Positions 9,124 through 17,631 of a stretch of DNA of 64,000 nt are shown in pieces. How positions within the stretch are numbered: the stretch's first letter is position 1; each line of letters opens with the position of its first letter. Below the pieces are notes generated by a model. That model was not told the DNA's origin. It did no database searches and was given only the letters and a program-made list of their open reading frames with translations. A program made the translations under genes and the position numbers. This DNA is from Peribacillus folii (lineage in GTDB: Bacteria > Bacillota > Bacilli > Bacillales > DSM-1321): positions 186,001 to 250,000 of the forward strand of contig NZ_JASJOM010000007.1 of NCBI RefSeq assembly GCF_030271255.1, read 5' to 3'.

Positions 9124-9357
9124 TCAGCCTCCGCTTACAGGCGGAATGAAGGCCACTATATCCCCATCCGATAGGATCGTGTCATCATCAGCAAATTCTT
9201 CATTGACCGCCGTCATCACGGTTTCGAGGCTTGCCAATTGATAGTCCGCCGTCATTTTCTTTTTCAGCTCGGCCACACTCCAGCTGTTTCCTTCCAAGGA
9301 AATGGATTCTTTCCCCAGATCATCCCTTAATTGGGCAAATAAAAGCACTTTAATCAT
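9124..9357 (-). CDS. moaD: Molybdopterin synthase small subunit MoaD
   Basis: 77 aa ubiquitin-fold sulfur carrier beginning MIKVLLFAQLRDDLGKE and ending in PPVSGG, whose terminal GlyGly is thiocarboxylated. With MoaE it inserts the dithiolene sulfurs into precursor Z. An upstream in-frame extension exists, but ATG 9357 gives the exact family length. It overlaps the end of moaE by eight bases, indicating translational coupling. Confidence 0.92.
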   Translation of the reverse strand: MIKVLLFAQLRDDLGKESISLEGNSWSVAELKKKMTADYQLASLETVMTAVNEEFADDDTILSDGDIVAFIPPVSGG

Positions 9358-9814
9358 GGATATCTGTCTCCTTCGGTTTTCCTGATGGATACGGAACGGT
9401 TTCCAACTGATTCCCGACCCACTTTTCTCCATCTTCCCAATGTTCCTTTTTCCAAATCGGAACGATTTCCTTAATTCTTTCAATCGCATACCGATTTGCC
9501 TCATATGCATCATGTCGATGCGGCGTACTAACGGCAATGACGACTGCAATATCGGTAATGTCGAGTTTGCCGACGCGATGGGTGATCGCCGTGTCCGCTT
9601 CAGGCCAGCGCTCCTTGATTTCCGCTCCGATTTGCTCTAATTTCTTGATCGCCATTGGTTCATATGCTTCGTAAATTAGAAACAAAGTCTTTTTTCCCTT
9701 GGTCATTTCCCGCACCGTCCCAATAAAGGTGGTTACGGCTCCCGCATCTCGTTTAACGACCTTATCAATCACTTCCTGAATGACGATCGGCTCTTTTGAA
9801 AGTTTAAAATTCAT
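9350..9814 (-). CDS. moaE: Molybdopterin synthase catalytic subunit MoaE
   Basis: 154 aa. Family landmarks are GAVTTFIGTVREMTKGKK (about 25-42), YEAYEPMAIKKLEQIG, ITHRVGKLDITDIAVVIAVSTPHR and PIWKKEHWEDG with the active-site lysine. Forms the heterotetramer with MoaD that makes molybdopterin. It overlaps mobA by 11 bases and moaD by eight. The operon lacks moaA, moaC, moeA and mobB, so those steps must be encoded elsewhere. Confidence 0.95.
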   Translation of the reverse strand: MNFKLSKEPIVIQEVIDKVVKRDAGAVTTFIGTVREMTKGKKTLFLIYEAYEPMAIKKLEQIGAEIKERWPEADTAITHRVGKLDITDIAVVIAVSTPHRHDAYEANRYAIERIKEIVPIWKKEHWEDGEKWVGNQLETVPYPSGKPKETDIHD

Positions 9815-10439
9815 CTATATCACCCTTTATATTCCCTTCCGTTTGCTTAATATGGACAGCTTCTTGATAATCTTCCCTCGTATTCATATTGAAGAATAGA
9901 TGTTGAAAACGTTCAGGGTTTTCATGATATAGCTTAAAGTCTTTTTCCTTGATGATTTTCACCGACAGCTTTTCCAAAAAGCGGCTCATTTTCAATTCCC
10001 GCTTCATTAAACAGTCCGACAGTATAGGGAGACAGCTTTTGTGATAAACCGCAAAGAGAGGCTGAATCCTGCCCTTTATCTCCGGAATGACTGCATTGAA
10101 TGCGGGATCATAATGAGAAATGATTTCTTTAATGGCCGCTGCACACACAAAGGGCATGTCACAGGCTGTAAGGAATTGGAGCTGTGTTGCCGATGCGGCC
10201 ATCCCTGCATGCAATCCGCCAAGGGGGCCATGATCTTTATGTAAATCAGCAATTAGCGGAAGCTGCAAAAAACGATAGTCGTCGAATGCATTCGTGATGA
10301 CCAACACCTTTTCGGACACCTTTTTCAGCTCGGATGCCACCCTGGAAATGTTCACATCGCCATCAATTTTCAATAATGCCTTATTCTCGCCCATCCGGCT
10401 TGATTTTCCGCCGGCTAGAAGCAACATCGTCGATTCCAT
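9804..10439 (-). CDS. mobA: Molybdenum cofactor guanylyltransferase MobA
   Basis: 211 aa nucleotidyltransferase. Near the N-terminus is the GTP-binding signature LLLAGGKSSRMGENKALL; DHGPLGGLHAGM and TACDMPFV (Mg-binding Asp) follow. It converts Mo-molybdopterin to the MGD form used by enzymes such as nitrate reductase and formate dehydrogenase. I placed the start at ATG 10439; the in-frame extension to 10517 has no ribosome site. First gene of the mob-moa operon. Confidence 0.9.
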   Translation of the reverse strand: MESTMLLLAGGKSSRMGENKALLKIDGDVNISRVASELKKVSEKVLVITNAFDDYRFLQLPLIADLHKDHGPLGGLHAGMAASATQLQFLTACDMPFVCAAAIKEIISHYDPAFNAVIPEIKGRIQPLFAVYHKSCLPILSDCLMKRELKMSRFLEKLSVKIIKEKDFKLYHENPERFQHLFFNMNTREDYQEAVHIKQTEGNIKGDIDEF

Positions 10440-10765
10440 CCCATTCACACTTCCCTTTTTTCGTTTAATATAGCATGCACCGGTAATGCTATAGCTACTA
10501 ATTCTCTCAAAAAGCATCCATTGTATGTAAATAGTTTAAAGCAACTTCGAGAATAATGACACCATGGATTGAATGGAATGCATGGAGGAATTCCGTTTTT
10601 TCCATACATCGATAATGGAGGGAATCTTGAATAGCAGCCAATAGGGCCGCTTATAGGGGAGATGACTACGTTTTACATAAAATAAATTTTGGTATATTCT
10701 AAAAATGGGATATTACCTGGTATGATGATAATATCGATATTTAATTCTCCTGAGGAGGTCACATA
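10440..10765. other. Divergent intergenic region, mobA / pdxK
   Basis: About 325 bases holding the 5' regions of divergent mobA and pdxK. No small ORF with a credible ribosome site is seen. AT-rich sequence at 10675-10740 contains several TATA-like hexamers, probably the pdxK promoter, but I cannot choose one. Confidence 0.4.
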
Positions 10766-11593
10766 ATGACTATGAAAAAAGCTATGACGGTTGCTGGATC
10801 TGATTCCAGCGGCGGAGCAGGTCTTCAAGCTGATTTAAAGACATTTCAAGAATTCGGCATTTACGGTATGTCCGCACTAACGACAATCGTGTCGATGGAC
10901 CCTAAAAATGGCTGGTCCCATAATGTTTTCCCTACACCAGTGAATGTTCTGGAGGCCCAAATCGAAACGATTCTATCAATCGGGATCGATGCCATGAAAA
11001 CAGGAATGCTCGGTTCTGTGGAAATCATTGAACTTGTTGCCCGCAAAATTGACGAGTTGAAATTGGACAAAGTCGTAATCGACCCTGTCATGGTATGTAA
11101 AGGTGAAGATGAAGTATTGCATCCTGAAACAGCCGTGGCCCTGCGTGATTTACTCGTTCCGCGTGCAACCGTGGTTACCCCTAACCTTTTCGAGGCTGCC
11201 CAGTTAGCAGGGACGGCTCCAATCAAGACGATCGATGATATGAAGGCTGCCGCCGAGAAGATTCACGCTCTTGGTGCCAAATATGTCCTGATCAAGGGCG
11301 GAAATAAGCTTGATCTGGATAAAGCCATCGACCTTCTATATGATGGCACGGAATTTGAGATCCTTGAATCCGAGAAAATCGAAACAACCAATACACACGG
11401 TGCCGGCTGTTCATCATCAGCAGCCATCACAGCGCAGCTGGCTGAAGGGAAAAGCCCGCGCGAGGCCATCCACATCGCCAAGGACTTCATTACTGAAGCG
11501 GTTCGCCATTCCTGGAAGATGAATGACTATGTAGGTCCCGTCAACCATGGGGCATACCGTAAATACGGAATCGCGCAGAACACAGAAAAATAA
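10766..11593 (+). CDS. pdxK: Pyridoxine/pyridoxal/pyridoxamine kinase (ThiD-like PdxK)
   Basis: 275 aa ribokinase-fold kinase. N-terminal AVAGSDSSGGAGLQADLKTFQ is shared by ThiD and Bacillus PdxK; VIDPVMVCKGED and the anion-hole/ATP loop NTHGAGCSSSAAI with a cysteine follow. B. subtilis PdxK (YwdB) is a ThiD-like enzyme phosphorylating B6 vitamers, encoded in this same ung/ywd neighbourhood, so I prefer pdxK; HMP/HMP-P kinase ThiD is the alternative. ATG 10766 follows a near-perfect GAGGAGGT. Monocistronic, with its own terminator. Confidence 0.8.
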   Translation: MTMKKAMTVAGSDSSGGAGLQADLKTFQEFGIYGMSALTTIVSMDPKNGWSHNVFPTPVNVLEAQIETILSIGIDAMKTGMLGSVEIIELVARKIDELKLDKVVIDPVMVCKGEDEVLHPETAVALRDLLVPRATVVTPNLFEAAQLAGTAPIKTIDDMKAAAEKIHALGAKYVLIKGGNKLDLDKAIDLLYDGTEFEILESEKIETTNTHGAGCSSSAAITAQLAEGKSPREAIHIAKDFITEAVRHSWKMNDYVGPVNHGAYRKYGIAQNTEK

Positions 11594-11608
11594 ACCAACA
11601 CGTTAACT

Positions 11609-11639
11609 GGCCGCTCCAATTCATCGAGCGGCCTTTTTC
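11609..11639 (+). terminator. Terminator after pdxK
   Basis: GGCCGCTC pairs with GAGCGGCC and is followed by five T. Confidence 0.88.
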
Positions 11640-11717
11640 GCTTTTTTCACGTTTATTTAGTAAAATGGAAAGCAGGAAAAGCTTATCTAGCCGCCCAGTT
11701 AAGGAGGAAAATTTAGA

Positions 11718-12065
11718 ATGAAACCTATAGACCGTACAGAGGTGCAAAATGCCATTGATTCTTTCGCCGGAAAAGATGTATATCTTCACCTGGAAACGAC
11801 AAATGGTGCCTATGCCACTCATGTAGATGAAGCTTTCTTTTCGGCAGGTGCTTATATTCGCAACGCATTTATCCAATATGAACATGGCAAGATTGTCGGG
11901 GACGGCCCCTATCGAATCGGCTTAAAGCTAAATATCGGCTGGGTATACGCTGAAGGCGTAAACCACTTCGAAGTGGATGAGCAGGGAAGATTGCTAGTCG
12001 CAGGCCTTGACTATTCCGGAAAGCTTGCCGTCTCCATGCAGCTCAGTCCCACTCCCTTTGAATGA
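11718..12065 (+). CDS. yojF: YojF-family protein (DUF1806)
   Basis: 115 aa, single compact domain (MKPIDRTEVQNAIDSFAGKDVYLHLE at the N-terminus, YRIGLKLNIGWVYAEGVNHFE in the middle). Function not established. In Bacillus it sits directly before bshB2 (yojG), as here, which points to a link with bacillithiol metabolism, though this is association only. ATG 11718 follows AAGGAGGAAAA. Confidence 0.85.
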   Translation: MKPIDRTEVQNAIDSFAGKDVYLHLETTNGAYATHVDEAFFSAGAYIRNAFIQYEHGKIVGDGPYRIGLKLNIGWVYAEGVNHFEVDEQGRLLVAGLDYSGKLAVSMQLSPTPFE

Positions 12066-12149
12066 TCCTGACATACCATGAATCCCGATGAAAACTCCCA
12101 TTTACCTTTAACCACACTCAATGTAAGTAGACGGAAGGAGAAATATACC

Positions 12150-12815
12150 TTGGAAAAAGAACGTCATGTTTTAGTCATTTTCCCACATCCCGATGATGAA
12201 GCCTTCTCGGTTTCCGGTACGCTTGCCATCCATAGAGAAGCGGGCACACCAGTCACCTATCTATGCTTAACGTTAGGAGAAATGGGACGTAATTTAGGAA
12301 ATCCGCCATTTGCAACAAGAGAATCGCTCCCCAAGATCAGGAAAAAGGAATTGATCGATGCAGCAAATGCAATCGGCATCGAAGATTTACGCATGCTCGG
12401 CTTGCGCGACAAGACAATTGAATTCGAGGATGATGAAAAGCTGACCGGTATCTTCACAGATGCCATCAATGAATTGAATCCATCCTTGATCATTACGTTT
12501 TACCCCGGATACAGCGTCCATCCAGACCATGAAGCGACAGCAAGGGCCGTGGTTCGTGCCGTGGAACGAATCGAGAAAAATGAACGGCCAAAACTCCATT
12601 GTGTTGCATTCTCGAATAATTGCATCGAGGAGTTAGGACAGCCCGACATCATACATGACATTACTGCAGCCGAAAAGAAAAAAGTGGCAGCCTTTACGGC
12701 CCACCGTTCCCAAACGGAGGCAATGGTGCTTGATTGGAAGGAAAAATTCGAAAACCAGGATGCCGATTTCCTTGAATGGATCCGCAAGGAACGATTATGG
12801 ACCTATAAATTTTGA
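12150..12815 (+). CDS. bshB2: Bacillithiol biosynthesis deacetylase BshB2
   Basis: 221 aa LmbE/PIG-L-type zinc deacetylase. It hydrolyses GlcNAc-malate to GlcN-malate in bacillithiol synthesis and may act on bacillithiol conjugates. The zinc motif is FPHPDDEAFSVSG near the N-terminus; the third ligand lies in YSVHPDHEATARAV. I set the start at TTG 12150, nine bases after AAGGAG; the in-frame ATG at 12078 has no ribosome site. Pairs with yojF. Confidence 0.88.
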   Translation: MEKERHVLVIFPHPDDEAFSVSGTLAIHREAGTPVTYLCLTLGEMGRNLGNPPFATRESLPKIRKKELIDAANAIGIEDLRMLGLRDKTIEFEDDEKLTGIFTDAINELNPSLIITFYPGYSVHPDHEATARAVVRAVERIEKNERPKLHCVAFSNNCIEELGQPDIIHDITAAEKKKVAAFTAHRSQTEAMVLDWKEKFENQDADFLEWIRKERLWTYKF

Positions 12816-12816
12816 A

Positions 12817-12845
12817 GAAGCCGCCAAATAGGCGGTTTCTTTGTT
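12817..12845 (+). terminator. Terminator after bshB2
   Basis: GAAGCCGCC/GGCGGTTTC stem with a five-base loop, then T-rich sequence. Confidence 0.8.
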
Positions 12846-12853
12846 TATGGCAT

Positions 12854-12883
12854 AGAAAAAACCGCCTGTTTTAGACAGACGGT
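12854..12883 (-). terminator. Terminator of the marR-MFS transcript
   Basis: On the minus strand ACCGTCTG pairs with CAGGCGGT (one G-U) and is followed by six T. It lies about 80 bases beyond the MFS stop. Confidence 0.65.
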
Positions 12884-12961
12884 GAAAAGGGGGATACTTT
12901 GGAATAATTCATATAATAAGCATTCCCCTTTTATTTACTATTATACGGTTTTTTTTGAAAT

Positions 12962-14167
12962 TCAAGCGGACAAGTGCTCTTCCGTTTGCATTCTCTTTCT
13001 CATCGAGGCTTTTTTGCCATGTACCAAGAAGTAAATTCCAATTAGTATGAAAGCAAAGATCGACATTCCTATGAATAACCCTTTGAACCCGGTAAATGGT
13101 ATCAGGAATCCCAATAGGAACGGGCCAACCCCTATCCCAAAATCATACATGGTGAAAAACGTGGAAGTGGCAAGCCCCATCCGATTTGACGGAGCCTCCT
13201 TGATCGAAATCGCTTGGGAGCTTGATTGGAACGTACCATAGCCCACCCCGATCAAAGCACCGGCTATCAATAGCGTTATTCCATGATGTGATTGACTTAG
13301 CAGGACCATGCCGACCGCGTAAAAGACCAAGGCCGGATAAATCACCGAATTTTCACCCTTCATATCAAACATCCGGCCCGTAAACGGACGTGACGCCAGC
13401 AGGAATACAGCAAATACCACGAAGAAAAAGCTCGCTGCATCCATTAAATCCATTTCCTTTGCAAAAGATGTTAAATAAGACAGGATGCTCGAATAGGTAA
13501 AGCCGGCAAAGCCGATGAAAATGGAGATGGGCAAAGCGCTCTTTTCAAAGTAATCACTGATCTTAAACCCTTTTTGTGATCCGACCCTGCCTTTTTCCCC
13601 TTCCGGCACATTCATGAATAACGAGGCGACCAAAGCAAACGCGGCAAATACCGAGGCAGCATAGAAGATGATCGAATAACTAAAATGCTGGGTAATTAGC
13701 AAACCAATAAACGGACCGAATGCCATGGCCAAGTTTGTACTCATGGCAAAGTACCCAGTCCCCTCCCCACGCCTTTCATTGGGAATGATATCTGCGGCAA
13801 TCGTTCCGGTTGCAGTCGTCGCAAGACCAAAAGCGAAACCGTGAACGAGCCGGTCAATCAATAGAAGAAGCAAACCATTGACCATGAAATAGCCAATCGA
13901 TGCTAACAAAAATAAAATCAAGGACCCAAAAAGCATTTTCCTGCGGCCAATCTGGTCGATTTTCTTCCCGGCAATCGGCCTGACAAGTACAGCCCCAAGG
14001 ACAAAAATACTCGAAGCGAGTCCCGCCTGCGCCTGAGACGCATGGAATTGATCGATCGTGTAAATCGTCAAAGTCACCATCAACACATAAAAGGTTAAAA
14101 AGAGAAAAAAGTTCGCTGACGATACAATCAGAAAATCCTTCGTCCACAACTTCGGTTTGTGATTCAT
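12962..14167 (-). CDS. MFS drug-efflux-type transporter
   Basis: 401 aa with about 12 membrane helices. The loop 2-3 motif A (RPIAGKKIDQIGRRKMLFG, about 62-80) marks the major facilitator superfamily, and the half-repeat SRPFTGRMFDMKGE occurs at about 255. It resembles the B. subtilis YfmO/YttB type of 400-aa exporters. It follows marR by 17 bases and is presumably repressed by it; the substrate is unknown, with toxic organic compounds or antibiotics likely by analogy. Confidence 0.82.
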   Translation of the reverse strand: MNHKPKLWTKDFLIVSSANFFLFLTFYVLMVTLTIYTIDQFHASQAQAGLASSIFVLGAVLVRPIAGKKIDQIGRRKMLFGSLILFLLASIGYFMVNGLLLLLIDRLVHGFAFGLATTATGTIAADIIPNERRGEGTGYFAMSTNLAMAFGPFIGLLITQHFSYSIIFYAASVFAAFALVASLFMNVPEGEKGRVGSQKGFKISDYFEKSALPISIFIGFAGFTYSSILSYLTSFAKEMDLMDAASFFFVVFAVFLLASRPFTGRMFDMKGENSVIYPALVFYAVGMVLLSQSHHGITLLIAGALIGVGYGTFQSSSQAISIKEAPSNRMGLATSTFFTMYDFGIGVGPFLLGFLIPFTGFKGLFIGMSIFAFILIGIYFLVHGKKASMRKRMQTEEHLSA

Positions 14168-14184
14168 ATTTAAATCCTTCTTCC

Positions 14185-14607
14185 TTACAATTGTTTTAAT
14201 TTTTCCTTCAAGAACATCAAGGTTCGTTGCGTAACCTCAAGATCCTCTTGGGCCATCCCGCTCATTAACTGGCGCTCGAATTCCTCCACCACTTTCTTGG
14301 CCTCATGAAAAGTCCTAACGCCAGACTCCGTTAACTGGATTCTCCGTTCCCGCTTATCTTTCCCGGGTACTTGTTCAATCAAATCACGTTCCTCCAAACG
14401 GTTCACCGTCCGTGTCACCGTCGGCTTCTCGACATCGAGATAGTTGCTGATTTCCACAAGCGTCGAACACCCATATTGATTCAAGTAAAAAACAATCAAC
14501 CACTGAGAATGAAAAAGATCAACCTTAGCCAATTGCTCATTCAACTTTTTGGTAAAAGACCTCGAGAACTGTAAATTATGATGAAAAAAACCATCATGGA
14601 AGGGCAT
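14185..14607 (-). CDS. MarR-family transcriptional repressor
   Basis: 140 aa winged helix: LVEISNYLDVEKPTVTRTVNRLEERDLIEQ is the helix-turn-helix with recognition helix, and DKRERRIQLTESG is the wing. The start at ATG 14607 follows AGGAGG; the 15-residue extension upstream would run into the operator palindrome and is rejected. Co-transcribed with the MFS transporter. The perfect palindrome at 14627-14644, about 20 bases before the start, is the likely autoregulatory site. Confidence 0.88.
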   Translation of the reverse strand: MPFHDGFFHHNLQFSRSFTKKLNEQLAKVDLFHSQWLIVFYLNQYGCSTLVEISNYLDVEKPTVTRTVNRLEERDLIEQVPGKDKRERRIQLTESGVRTFHEAKKVVEEFERQLMSGMAQEDLEVTQRTLMFLKEKLKQL

Positions 14608-14626
14608 AGCTGTTCCTCCTATAAAA

Positions 14627-14644
14627 TAGTTACCTAGGTAACTA
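14627..14644. promoter_or_regulatory. MarR operator palindrome
   Basis: An 18-base perfect inverted repeat, TAGTTACCTAGGTAACTA, immediately upstream of the marR ribosome site. Length and symmetry suit a MarR dimer; TAGTTA-type half sites are typical for this group. Confidence 0.7.
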
Positions 14645-14831
14645 TACAACATTTCATAAACAAAGTCCAGTCCACTATAGAAGCTTTCCCATTGCAGTCG
14701 CTTTACATCTGATATTCGTCGCTATCCTGTTTTTGAGGAATGTCACTCAAGTTTTATGCGGTTTTTCCGTAGTTTTGTGTTAATTATTGAGGATTTGGAG
14801 CATTACTTGGGGTTTTCGGATTTCCACTCGA

Positions 14832-15380
14832 GATTCCGGTGCATTACTCGCCAGTTTGGGACTTTTACTCGCCAATTTGAGGCTTTTACTCGCCAGTTTG
14901 GACACTTTACTCGCCAATTGGGATTTTGCACCGATTGTTAGCGGGATTCTTATTAATTTTGCGTTTTTCTTATGAAAATTGGGCCGTTCAGATCCATTTT
15001 TTGCTTTGCTCATGCATTCGGGGCGAGTTCTTCGCATAATTACTGCTTTCTTGCGCGATTCCGGTGCATTACTGGCCAATTTGGGACTTTTACTCGCCAA
15101 TTCGATCACTTTACTCGCCAATTTGAGGCTTTTACTCGCCAGTTTGGACACTTTACTCGCCAATTGGGATTTTGCACCGATTGTTAGCGGGATTCTTATT
15201 AATTTTGCGTTTTTCTTATGAAAATTGGGCCGTTCAGATCCATTTTTTGCTTTGCTCATGCATTCGGGGCGAGTTCTTCGCATTATTACTGCTTTCTTGC
15301 GCGATTCCGGTGCATTACTCGCCAATTTGGGACTTTTACTCGCCAGTTTGGACACTTTACTCGCCAATTGGGATTTTGCT
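14832..15380. repeat. Nested tandem repeat array (21-bp units inside 225/246-bp units)
   Basis: Long units begin with GATTCCGGTGCATTACT at 14832, 15057 and 15303, so the periods are 225 and 246 bases. The difference is exactly one extra 21-base subunit in unit 2. Subunits are variants of TTTACTCGCCAATTTGGGACT; I count 4, 5 and 3. Each set is followed by about 125 bases of nearly identical spacer (15176-15300 repeats 14930-15055), while the last unit is cut off after its subunits. Lengths divisible by three leave a minus-strand frame open from 15451 to 14780, giving a Lys/Ser/Leu-rich product with LASK heptads. Its ATG lies in the loop of the hairpin at 15437, with no ribosome site, so I do not call a gene. 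Confidence 0.9.
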
Positions 15381-15436
15381 TCTAGCCGGGTTCTCTTTAT
15401 TTTGGCATGAAAATAGCCTTGTCGCGGAAGCGCTAA

Positions 15437-15466
15437 GGAAGCCCTCGCCATTAGGCGGGGGCTTCC
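15437..15466. terminator. Strong hairpin downstream of the sugar dehydrogenase gene
   Basis: 13-bp stem GGAAGCCCTCGCC/GGCGGGGGCTTCC (one G-U), four-base loop, 30 bases after the minus-strand stop at 15496. No T-run on either side, so it is an atypical terminator or an RNA-stabilising hairpin. Confidence 0.5.
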
Positions 15467-15495
15467 CTAGTAATAATAAAAACAGGTCACATGCT

Positions 15496-16593
15496 TCAGG
15501 GCATAATTCCTTTCAATTGCGCTAGAGGCAAACGATAGAGCTTGTCATCTTTGTCATCGGGGTTTCCTCGTCCGTCCGTATTGTTGCTTATGAAGTACAG
15601 GAATTCTTCATCGGCGAAGACGTCGCGAATGCGCCCGGCATCCGTAATGATATCCGTCATCTTGCCGCTCTGGATATCGTATCTCTTCAGCGATTCACCT
15701 CTTAAGGCCGCGATATATAGCTTGCCATCGAAATAAGCCAGTCCGGAGGGGGCCCAGGTATTTTCGCCTGAATGAATCATGGGTTTGACCATATCCGGTT
15801 TTTGCTCATTGCCTTGAATCTCCGGCCAGCCATAGTTTTTGCCTGCATCGATTTGATTTAGTTCATCGTGGGCGGATTCACCGTGCTCACTTTCATACAA
15901 TTGCCCGGCATCATCCCAGGCCAGTCCCTGCGGATTGCGATGCCCGTACGAATAGACGTATGAATTCGTGAAAGGATTATCGTTCGGAATCGTCCCGTCT
16001 AGGTTCATGCGCAGCACCTTTCCGCCTAAAGAAGTAATATCTTGGGCGATTTCCGGTTTTTTCGCATCCCCTGTTGTTGCGTACAGCAAACCATCGGGGC
16101 CGAGCTTGAGACGGCCGCCGTGATGGTAGTCCCCGCTTGGTATTCCATCGATTAACGTTTCACGCTCGAGCCACATTTCCTCATTTTTTTGCAAGGAGAC
16201 GATTCGGTTGACCGAATTCCCGCTTCCATCCTCGTACGTATAATAGGCATAAGCTCGTCTGCTTTCAGAAAAGTCGGGCGCCAATAGGAACCCAAGCAGC
16301 CCTGCCTCCGCTTTCGAGGATAATGTTTTCTTAAGCTCGACCGGTTGGCGTGTCAGCTTGCCCTTGTCCCATTCCATTATCGAGCCTGTCCGCTCTGAAA
16401 CATACAGTGTACTTCCATCCTTCTGGATCGACCATGGCGAATGCAGATTCGTCACGAGCACCTCCGGATCTTCACCTAACGTGCCCGCGACTTCTTTATC
16501 AGGCTTGCGCTCGGTATTGCTGTCCTCTTCTTTCGCATTACAACCTGCCAGAGTCAATGCAGCCATAAGGCAATATAGAAGCCATCTTTTCAA
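15496..16593 (-). CDS. PQQ-dependent sugar dehydrogenase-like lipoprotein
   Basis: 365 aa. The lipoprotein signal LMAALTLAGCNAKEE places Cys18 as the lipidated residue, so the protein sits on the outer face of the membrane. The rest is a six-bladed beta-propeller of the GSDH family: LHSPWSIQKDGSTLYVSERTG, HHGGRLKLGPDGLLYATTGD, YGHRNPQGLAWDDAGQLYESEHGE and WAPSGLAYFDGKLYIAALRGE. Members oxidise sugars with PQQ, but many Bacillus homologues have no known substrate. Start is TTG 16593 after a GGGGGAAGGG site. The Cof phosphatase ends 28 bases upstream on the same strand. Confidence 0.85.
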   Translation of the reverse strand: MKRWLLYCLMAALTLAGCNAKEEDSNTERKPDKEVAGTLGEDPEVLVTNLHSPWSIQKDGSTLYVSERTGSIMEWDKGKLTRQPVELKKTLSSKAEAGLLGFLLAPDFSESRRAYAYYTYEDGSGNSVNRIVSLQKNEEMWLERETLIDGIPSGDYHHGGRLKLGPDGLLYATTGDAKKPEIAQDITSLGGKVLRMNLDGTIPNDNPFTNSYVYSYGHRNPQGLAWDDAGQLYESEHGESAHDELNQIDAGKNYGWPEIQGNEQKPDMVKPMIHSGENTWAPSGLAYFDGKLYIAALRGESLKRYDIQSGKMTDIITDAGRIRDVFADEEFLYFISNNTDGRGNPDDKDDKLYRLPLAQLKGIMP

Positions 16594-16620
16594 ACGCCCT
16601 TCCCCCTTCGTTTCATGAGT

Positions 16621-17490
16621 TTAATAGGCTGACTGTTTGAGTACCTTCAAAATTGCCTGCGCTACACCTGATTCATCATTCTTGCCTGTCACTTCATCAC
16701 ACAGTTTTTGGATGTCGAGCGGGGCATTTCCCATGGCAACAGCCAAGCCTACCCGTTCAAACATGGATACATCATTATAATTATCGCCGATGGCCATCGT
16801 TTCCTGCATGGAGCCGGATTTTTGCTTTACATATGCTTCAAGTGCCGTACCTTTTTGGGCTTCCGTACTCATGATTTCCACATTTTCACGTCCTGATGAG
16901 GTGACGGTGACTCCACCTTGCCCGTTCAATTTTTCAGCAACCCGATTCAATAAATCTAAATTTTTGGAGAAGCTGAGGATTTTATAATATTCCACGTTGG
17001 AATGGCTGAATAACTCGGAATAGTCGGAGATTGATGTTACCTGTCCAAGCTGCAATCGCTCTTCTGCGAATTTCCTCATTCTTTCGGCGTCCATCTCTGG
17101 ATTGGCCGTCACGAAAATGTCCACCAAAACCGATATTGATTTTTCGTAATTTTTGGAATAAATCCCCTGACTCGTATATATTTCGAAATAAATCCCTTGT
17201 TCCTCAAGAATTTCAGCGACCATTTTTGCAGTGGCAACAGACATTGGATTCGAAGCGGCAATCTTTCCTTCCTTTGTGAACAAGGCCGCCCCATTCACAG
17301 ATATCACAGGGCAATCGATATTCGCTTCATCTAAAGCGAACCTTGCTTCGACGTATGATCTCCCAGTGGCGATGATCACTTCCACCCCTTCTCTTTGTGC
17401 CTTCTGGATCGCCTCTTTATTTTCCGCACTTACCTTTTGCATTTTGTTTAATAATGTTCCGTCCATGTCAATCGCAATCGTCTTTATCAA
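16621..17490 (-). CDS. Cof-type HAD-IIB phosphatase
   Basis: 289 aa. Motif I is DMDGTLLNK (about 8-16), motif II IIATGRSYVEARF, with the C2 cap domain at about 85-190; motifs III/IV are K in VKQKSGSM and AIGDNYNDVSMFERVGLAVAMGNA. This subfamily (YkrA, YcsE, YitU, YwtE in B. subtilis) dephosphorylates small sugar phosphates or the flavin precursor ARPP; which one cannot be told from sequence alone. Start is TTG 17490 after AAGGAGC. Confidence 0.85.
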   Translation of the reverse strand: MIKTIAIDMDGTLLNKMQKVSAENKEAIQKAQREGVEVIIATGRSYVEARFALDEANIDCPVISVNGAALFTKEGKIAASNPMSVATAKMVAEILEEQGIYFEIYTSQGIYSKNYEKSISVLVDIFVTANPEMDAERMRKFAEERLQLGQVTSISDYSELFSHSNVEYYKILSFSKNLDLLNRVAEKLNGQGGVTVTSSGRENVEIMSTEAQKGTALEAYVKQKSGSMQETMAIGDNYNDVSMFERVGLAVAMGNAPLDIQKLCDEVTGKNDESGVAQAILKVLKQSAY

Positions 17491-17595
17491 TTCAACCTGC
17501 TCCTTTTTTACAATATAATCCCTATTTTAACCGAAAGAGCGTGGATAAACACGTTTTACAAACTTGGAGCGAGTATCAATCAAAAAAATACAATA

Positions 17596-17624
17596 AACTG
17601 CACCTGATAGGGAGAGGTGCAGTT
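17596..17624 (-). terminator. Terminator after the twin P-loop ATPase gene
   Basis: AACTGCACCT/AGGTGCAGTT perfect stem followed on the minus strand by AT-rich sequence with seven T, just downstream of the stop at 17632. Confidence 0.85.
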
Positions 17625-17631
17625 CATTTTG

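Noticed and set aside
14819..15380. CRISPR array
   Set aside because: The regular 21-bp units are contiguous without unique spacers, and the longer spacers are themselves identical; no cas genes nearby.
14780..15451. Open minus-strand frame of 223 codons with LASK heptads
   Set aside because: It consists of the repeat array; the ATG lies in the loop of a 13-bp hairpin, there is no ribosome site, and openness follows from unit lengths divisible by three. Kept as a repeat finding, not a gene.
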